From: DASSUW01 sp036257565
Lineage (GTDB): Bacteria; Actinomycetota; Thermoleophilia; Solirubrobacterales; Solirubrobacteraceae
Assembly (NCBI GenBank): GCA_036257565.1
Contig: DATAFH010000108.1
Span: 1-28,432 of the forward strand
Direction of reading: 5' to 3'
Length of the DNA stretch: 28,432 bases
Of this stretch, positions 23,591-28,432 are shown piece by piece. A model generated the notes under the pieces. It did no database searches and was not told the DNA's origin. It saw nothing but the letters and a program-made list of their open reading frames with translations. A program made the translations under genes and the position numbers. Position 1 is the first letter of the stretch. Every line of letters begins with the position of its first letter.

Positions 23591-25386
23591 ATCCGTCAGC
23601 ACAGACCGGGGCACCCCCGAAGAAGAAGGGCAACGGTGTCACCACGCCATCCCGGCGTGGCGGCTCCGGCCGTGTGCTGAGCGACGTCATCGTCGACCTC
23701 GGGTTCGTCGACCAAGGGACGATGGACCTCGCGATCGCCAAGGCCGAGGACCAGGGCGCCCTCCCCGAACGCATCCTCATCAAGGACGGCACGCTGGCGG
23801 AGGAGGAGCTCGCGCGCGCGGTGGCCGAGCGCTTCGGGCTCGACCACATCGACCTCGGCCTCTACCGCGTCGACCCCGACGCCGCCAAGCTCGTGACACC
23901 GGCGGCGGTCAAGCGCTACCAGGCCGTGCCCGTGGCCTTCGCCGGCGAACGGACGCTGCTCGTCGCCATGTCCGACCCCGCGAACGTGCTCGCGCAGGAC
24001 GACATCGCGGTCATGACCGGCTACGAGGTGCGCCCGGCGGTCGCCTCGCCGCCCGACATCGAACGCTTGCTCGAGCGCCTCGAGGACCCCGACTTCGGCC
24101 ACGGCGGCACGGCACCGCTCGAAGACGACGACGATCCGGACGCGGTCCAGCCGCCGTCGGCCCCGGCGCCCGCCGGGCTCTACGACCTCCGCGACCAGGC
24201 GCCGATCAACTTCGGCGCCTCGGGCGAGGACGCGTCGGTCATCCAGCTCGTGCACCGAGTCATCAAGGAGGCGGTCGAACGCGGCTCCTCCGACATCCAC
24301 TTCGAGCCTGGCGACGAGGACATGCGCGTCCGCTACCGGATCGACGGCGTGCTCCAGGAGGCCGCGCTCGTCCCCGGCAGCGCGGTGCCCGCGGTCGTCT
24401 CGCGCGTGAAGATCCTCGCGGACCTCGACATCGCCGAGCGCCGCGTGCCGCAGGACGGGCGCATCTCGCTCGAGGTCGAGACCAAGCCGATCGACCTCCG
24501 CGTCGCGACGTTGCCGTGCGCGTACGGCGAGAACGTCGTGATGCGAATCCTCGACCAGAGCAAGGTCATGATCGAGCTCGAGCAGCTCGGCATGCTCCCG
24601 CAGGCACTCGAGCGCTTCACCAAGGCGTTCTCGCAGGCCCACGGGGCCGTGCTCGTCACCGGTCCGACCGGCTCGGGCAAGTCGACGTCGCTCTACGGCG
24701 CCCTCAACCAGCTCAACACGATCGAGAAGAACATCATCACGATCGAGGACCCCGTCGAGTACCAGCTCGACGGCATCACGCAGGTCCAGGTCAACCCGAA
24801 GGCCGGCCTCACCTTCGCGAGCGGCCTGCGGTCGATGATGCGCGCCGATCCCGACATCATCATGGTCGGCGAGATCCGGGACCGGGAGACGGCGCAGATC
24901 GCCGTCGAGGCGGCGCTGACCGGCCACCTCGTGCTCTCCACGCTGCACACGAACGACGCGCCCGGCGCCGTGACCCGCCTGATCGAGATGGGGATCGAGC
25001 CGTTCCTCGTCGGCTCGGCGGTCGACTGCGTGGTCGCCCAGCGGCTCGCCCGGCTCCTGTGCGAGGAATGCAAGCGCCGGACGACGATCAAGTCCGAGGT
25101 CATGCGCGCCAACGGCTTCAACGTCGGGCTCGACCTCGAGGCCTACGAGCCCGTGGGCTGCGCCCGGTGCGGCGGCTCGGGCTACAAGGGCCGGATCGGG
25201 CTCTACGAGGTCATGTGGGTGTCGGACACCATCCGCGCGCTCGCCGTGGCCCGCGAGCCCTCCGAGACCATCGCGCACGCCGCCGTGCACGAGGGCATGA
25301 TGCGCCTGCGAGAGGACGGGCTCGAGAAGGTTCGTCGCGGGCTGACGTCGATCGCCGAGATCGCGCGCGTCGCCGGCACTCGCTAG
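23587..25386 (+). CDS. pilB: Type IV pilus assembly ATPase PilB
   Basis: This 599-residue cytoplasmic motor powers pilus extension. An N-terminal MshEN-like domain (about 28-180) is followed by an acidic, Pro-rich linker and the GspE/PilB ATPase. The ATPase shows Walker A GPTGSGKS with K365, an Asp box (IITIEDPVEY), Walker B DIIMVGEIRD and the His box HLVLSTLHTND. Two CxxC pairs (CEECK, CARCGG) make the zinc site. In both N-terminal repeats the first arginine of the c-di-GMP binding motif seems to be missing, so nucleotide sensing is doubtful. The ATG overlaps the aroE stop. A GspE role in secretion is less likely with pilT adjacent. Confidence 0.95.
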   Translation: MNPSAQTGAPPKKKGNGVTTPSRRGGSGRVLSDVIVDLGFVDQGTMDLAIAKAEDQGALPERILIKDGTLAEEELARAVAERFGLDHIDLGLYRVDPDAAKLVTPAAVKRYQAVPVAFAGERTLLVAMSDPANVLAQDDIAVMTGYEVRPAVASPPDIERLLERLEDPDFGHGGTAPLEDDDDPDAVQPPSAPAPAGLYDLRDQAPINFGASGEDASVIQLVHRVIKEAVERGSSDIHFEPGDEDMRVRYRIDGVLQEAALVPGSAVPAVVSRVKILADLDIAERRVPQDGRISLEVETKPIDLRVATLPCAYGENVVMRILDQSKVMIELEQLGMLPQALERFTKAFSQAHGAVLVTGPTGSGKSTSLYGALNQLNTIEKNIITIEDPVEYQLDGITQVQVNPKAGLTFASGLRSMMRADPDIIMVGEIRDRETAQIAVEAALTGHLVLSTLHTNDAPGAVTRLIEMGIEPFLVGSAVDCVVAQRLARLLCEECKRRTTIKSEVMRANGFNVGLDLEAYEPVGCARCGGSGYKGRIGLYEVMWVSDTIRALAVAREPSETIAHAAVHEGMMRLREDGLEKVRRGLTSIAEIARVAGTR

Positions 25387-25437
25387 ATCCGGTCCGGACC
25401 CCTACAGAACAGGCTCCGGCGTGCCGATGTACCGCGT

Positions 25438-26562
25438 GTGAGCCTGGACTTCTCTGAACTTCTCCTCGCGGTCGTCAAGAACAAGGCGTCCGACCTGCAC
25501 ATCACCGCCGGCTCGGCGCCCATGCTGCGCGTGCGCGGTTCGCTGATCCCCGTCGACGGGCAGCCGGCCCTGACGCCGACGGACACGCGCGAGTTCATCT
25601 ACGCGATCCTCAACTCCTCGCAGCGACAGCGCCTCGAGACCGACTGGCAGCTCGACTTCGCCTACTCGGTGCCCGGCGTCGGCCGCTACCGCGTCAACGC
25701 CTTCTTCCAGCGCGGCACCATCGGCGCCGCGTTCCGGCTCATCCCGACGGAGACCGTGCCGATCGAGACGCTGGGCCTGCCGCCCGTCATCCGCACGTTC
25801 TCGAAGAAGCCGCGCGGGATCGTGCTCGTCACCGGTCCGACCGGCTCCGGCAAGTCCACGACGCTGGCCTCGCTGATCGACGAGATCAACGAGACGCGCG
25901 ACGAGCACATCATGACGATCGAGGACCCGATCGAGTTCCTGCACTCCCACAAGCGCTGCATCGTCAACCAGCGCGAGCTGGGGGCGGACGCGCCGTCGTT
26001 CGCGCTGGCGCTCAAGGCCGCGCTGCGCCAGGACCCGGACGTGATCCTCGTCGGCGAGATGCGCGACATGGAGACGATCGGCACCGCCCTCACCGCGGCG
26101 GAGACCGGCCACCTCGTCTTCGCGACGCTCCACACCCAGGACGCGCCGCAGACCATCGACCGCATCATCGACGTCTTCCCGCCCGCCCAGCAGGGCCAGA
26201 TCCGCGCGCAGCTGGCGATCGGCCTCCAGGGCGTCGTGACCCAGACGCTGCTCCCGACCGCCGACGGCTCGGGGCGCTGCGTGGCGGCCGAGGTGCTCGT
26301 GCCCACCCCGGGCGTGCGCAACCTCATCCGCGAGGGCAAGACGCACCAGATCTACTCGCTGATCCAGACGGGCGGCGCGCACGGCATGCAGACGATGGAC
26401 GCGTCGCTCGCGGGCCTCGTGCGCGACAACAAGATCACGATGGCGGTCGCCGAGACGCGCTCCTCCGAGCCGGGCGAGATGCGCAAGCTCGTCCACTCCG
26501 CCCCGCAGCAGTCGGCCTCCAAGCCGCCCTCGACGTCGCCCCCGGTGGGCGTGGCCGCCTGA
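25438..26562 (+). CDS. pilT: Type IV pilus retraction ATPase PilT
   Basis: This 374-residue motor depolymerises pili and drives twitching or DNA uptake. The N-terminal PAS-like subdomain contains the PilT-type KASDLHITAGSAPMLRVRG. The ATPase has Walker A GPTGSGKST with K139, the Asp box IMTIEDPIEFLH, Walker B DVILVGEMRD and HLVFATLHTQDA. The C-terminal 30 residues are Ser/Pro-rich and lack recognisable structure. The GTG start lies 51 bases after pilB without a clear ribosome binding site. The stop overlaps the pilC ATG (TGATG). Confidence 0.96.
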   Translation: MSLDFSELLLAVVKNKASDLHITAGSAPMLRVRGSLIPVDGQPALTPTDTREFIYAILNSSQRQRLETDWQLDFAYSVPGVGRYRVNAFFQRGTIGAAFRLIPTETVPIETLGLPPVIRTFSKKPRGIVLVTGPTGSGKSTTLASLIDEINETRDEHIMTIEDPIEFLHSHKRCIVNQRELGADAPSFALALKAALRQDPDVILVGEMRDMETIGTALTAAETGHLVFATLHTQDAPQTIDRIIDVFPPAQQGQIRAQLAIGLQGVVTQTLLPTADGSGRCVAAEVLVPTPGVRNLIREGKTHQIYSLIQTGGAHGMQTMDASLAGLVRDNKITMAVAETRSSEPGEMRKLVHSAPQQSASKPPSTSPPVGVAA

Positions 26563-27776
26563 TGGCCGCCGCCAGCTTCACGTACAAGGCGGTCGACGCC
26601 GCCGGCATCCCCTCGACCGGCGAGATCGTCGGCGCGACCAAGGACGCCGTCGTCGACGAGCTCAAGGCCCGTGGCCTCACGGTCATGGACCTGAAGGAGA
26701 AGAAGACCGGCCTGCAGGCCGAGATCACGCTCTTCAAGCGCGTGAAGGCGCAGGAGCTGACGATCATGACCCGCCAGCTGGCGACCATGATCTCGTCGGG
26801 CATGACGCTCCTGCGCGCGTTCTACGTGCTCGAAGAGCAGATCGAGAACAAGCTCCTGCGCGACACGGTCGGCGGAGTGCGCGAGGACATCGAGGCCGGC
26901 ATCTCCTTCTCGGAGGCGCTTGCCAAGCACCCGAAGATCTTCTCGCCGCTGTACGTGGCGATGGTCCGCGCCGGCGAGGCCGGCGGCGTGCTCGAGGAGT
27001 CGCTCGACCGCGTGGCCGACCAGCTCGAGAAGGACGACTCGCTGCGCCGCCAGGTCAAGTCCGCCATGGCCTACCCGACGGTCGTGCTGACCTTCGCGAT
27101 CTGCGTGCTGCTTGGCCTGATCGCCTTCATCGTCCCCGTCTTCGTCGGCGTCTTCAAGGACTTCGGCGGCGAGCTGCCGCTGATCACGAAGTTCACCGTC
27201 TCGATGTCGAAGGCCGTCACCGGGCAGTGGTACATCCTGCTCGCGGTCACGGTCGGCGGCTTCGTCGGCTTCAAGAAGTGGCGCAAGTCCGACTGGGGCC
27301 GCCCGCAGTGGGACCGCATCCGCCTGCGCGTGCCGTTCAAGATCGGCCAGACGGTCCAGAAGATCGCCCTCGCCCGCTGGTCGCGCACCTTCTCGGCGCT
27401 CTACTCGGCCGGCGTGCCGATCATGCACGCGATCGAGGTCACGGGCCAGACGGCCGGCAACGCGGTCGTCGAGGACGCCATGGAGGCCGTCATCGAGTCG
27501 GTCAAGTCCGGAGGTTCGATCGCCGCGCCCCTCAAGGACGCCCCGATCTTCCCGGCCATGGTCGCGCAGATGATCGCGGTGGGCGAGGAGACCGGCAACC
27601 TCGACACCATGCTCACCAAGGTCGCCGACTTCTACGAGGACGAGGTCGCGGCCGCCATCAAGGCCCTCACCTCGATCCTCGAGCCGGTCATGATCGTGCT
27701 CGTCGGCGGCATCGTCGGCTTCATCGTGGTCGCAATGTACATGCCGATGTTCAAGGTCTACGACGCCATCAAGTAA
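26562..27776 (+). CDS. pilC: Type IV pilus inner-membrane platform protein PilC
   Basis: This 404-residue polytopic protein forms the inner-membrane base on which PilB and PilT act. Two T2SSF domains are visible (about 65-190 and 270-395), each opening with a matching helix: MTRQLATMISSGMTLLRAF and WSRTFSALYSAGVPIMHAI. Membrane helices lie near 170-195, 220-238 and 370-395. The N-terminal segment FTYKAVDAAGIPSTGEI is typical of PilC/GspF. It is the last gene of the plus-strand operon. No prepilin or prepilin peptidase follows inside the window. Confidence 0.96.
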   Translation: MAAASFTYKAVDAAGIPSTGEIVGATKDAVVDELKARGLTVMDLKEKKTGLQAEITLFKRVKAQELTIMTRQLATMISSGMTLLRAFYVLEEQIENKLLRDTVGGVREDIEAGISFSEALAKHPKIFSPLYVAMVRAGEAGGVLEESLDRVADQLEKDDSLRRQVKSAMAYPTVVLTFAICVLLGLIAFIVPVFVGVFKDFGGELPLITKFTVSMSKAVTGQWYILLAVTVGGFVGFKKWRKSDWGRPQWDRIRLRVPFKIGQTVQKIALARWSRTFSALYSAGVPIMHAIEVTGQTAGNAVVEDAMEAVIESVKSGGSIAAPLKDAPIFPAMVAQMIAVGEETGNLDTMLTKVADFYEDEVAAAIKALTSILEPVMIVLVGGIVGFIVVAMYMPMFKVYDAIK

Positions 27777-27936
27777 CCCTCGTGGTTCGACTCGTCAATC
27801 CCTGTAAATCGCCGTGAAACAGGATCGCGCGGTGTGATGGGCCCGGGCCGCTTCCTCAGGACCGCTTATGTGGGTGGTCGTCGAGCGCGGCGAGGCCCTC
27901 GCGGGAGGTGTGGCGGGCGGCGTCGTCGGTCATCGC

Positions 27937-28432
27937 TCAGCGGTTGTGGTTGACCACTTCGACGTTGTGCCCGTCGGGGTCCAGCACGAACGCGCCGTAG
28001 TAGCCGGGGTGGTACACGGCGCGCTCCCCCGGACCGCCGTGGTCCTCGTAGCCGGCGGCAAGCGCGGCGGCGTGGAACGCGCGCACCGTGGCGTCCTCGC
28101 GGGCGGGGAACGCGAGATGGACGTGCTCCGTGAGCGGCCGCTCGTCGTCGATCAGCGAGAAGCTGTAGTCCTCGCCCTTGAACTGCACGCGGCCGGGCTC
28201 GTCGTCCCCCAGCCGGATCCCGGCGTGGGCCGCGATGGTCGTGTAGAAGCGCTTGGACGCCGCGAGGTCGGCGACGCGGATCCACAGGTGATCGACGCGG
28301 CCGTCGGGCACGGGGCGCGCCCGCTCGCCGTGCACGGCCTCGGCGCTGTTGCCGTCCGGGTCGAGCAGGAACCCGCCGTAGTAGTCGGGTCCGTACTCCG
28401 TGCGCGGCCCGGGCGCGCCGTCGTCGCGGTAC
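27937..28432 (-). CDS. Tandem VOC (glyoxalase/bleomycin-resistance fold) protein, 5' end outside window
   Basis: The frame stays open to the window edge, so the GTG near 28335 is probably internal. Upstream codons read YYGGFLLDPDGNSAEAV, the end of a first VOC domain. The second domain follows, from VDHLWIRVADLAASKRFY to YYGAFVLDPDGHNVEVV. The two domain ends clearly match each other, so this is a two-domain VOC protein of at least 164 residues in view. Possible metal ligands are the His of VDHLW, the His of EHVHLAF and the final Glu of NVEVV. The substrate is unknown. It runs convergently toward the pilus operon. Confidence 0.8.
   Translation of the reverse strand, partial: YRDDGAPGPRTEYGPDYYGGFLLDPDGNSAEAVHGERARPVPDGRVDHLWIRVADLAASKRFYTTIAAHAGIRLGDDEPGRVQFKGEDYSFSLIDDERPLTEHVHLAFPAREDATVRAFHAAALAAGYEDHGGPGERAVYHPGYYGAFVLDPDGHNVEVVNHNR

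Noticed and set aside
27856..27933. 25-residue minus-strand frame starting 3 bases after the VOC stop
   Set aside because: Its position would fit a translationally coupled small gene, but it is too short to judge, has no family and could be chance.
27777..27936. Terminator or pilin promoter after pilC
   Set aside because: Only a weak 5-bp stem (CCTGT/ACAGG) and no T tract or convincing -35/-10 pair were found in this 160-base gap.

Overview
The window is about 28 kb of high-GC DNA. Its gene order (alaS-ruvX-mltG-aroE, then type IV pilus motor genes), frequent GTG/TTG starts and -10-like hexamers just upstream of start codons suggest an actinobacterium, most likely of the class Thermoleophilia (Solirubrobacterales-like). 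That assignment is inference; no rRNA gene is present to settle it.

Left flank (1-2270), a disturbed region. A 3' fragment of a tRNA-Arg(ACG) gene looks like an attachment-site remnant. It is followed by about 380 bases with no convincing gene, then a complete IS66-family element (507-2023) with 15-bp terminal inverted repeats but no target duplication. The right end of the element touches the hairpin that follows an intact tRNA-Met(CAT) gene. A decayed second tRNA-Met copy lies about 90 bases further on.

Lineage-type genes (2377-6644). These encode a small membrane protein, an alpha/alpha-toroid (prenyltransferase/squalene-cyclase-like) protein, an orphan GAF-HisKA_3 sensor kinase, a short GNAT-like protein, a glutamate formimidoyltransferase-family protein and a basic two-helix membrane protein.

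Translation block (6644-15421). It holds a metallo-beta-lactamase hydrolase, hisS, aspS (with residues typical of non-discriminating AspRS), a membrane-anchored thioredoxin-fold protein without CxxC, an IscU-MnmA fusion for tRNA 2-thiolation, and alaS. Many neighbours overlap by 1 or 4 bases.

Envelope and pilus block (15418-27776). ruvX is followed by a 1911-residue protein with a PAS domain at each end and about 1,560 residues of predicted coiled coil between them. The coil contains a 17-residue repeat array and a 14-residue repeat array. This gene sits between ruvX and mltG, and its stop codon overlaps the mltG start. aroE, pilB, pilT and pilC follow. The giant protein is the most novel item in the window: by position it may be a cytoplasmic scaffold linked to peptidoglycan synthesis or pilus placement, which is inference only.

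Right edge. A tandem VOC (glyoxalase-fold) gene on the minus strand runs off the end of the window.
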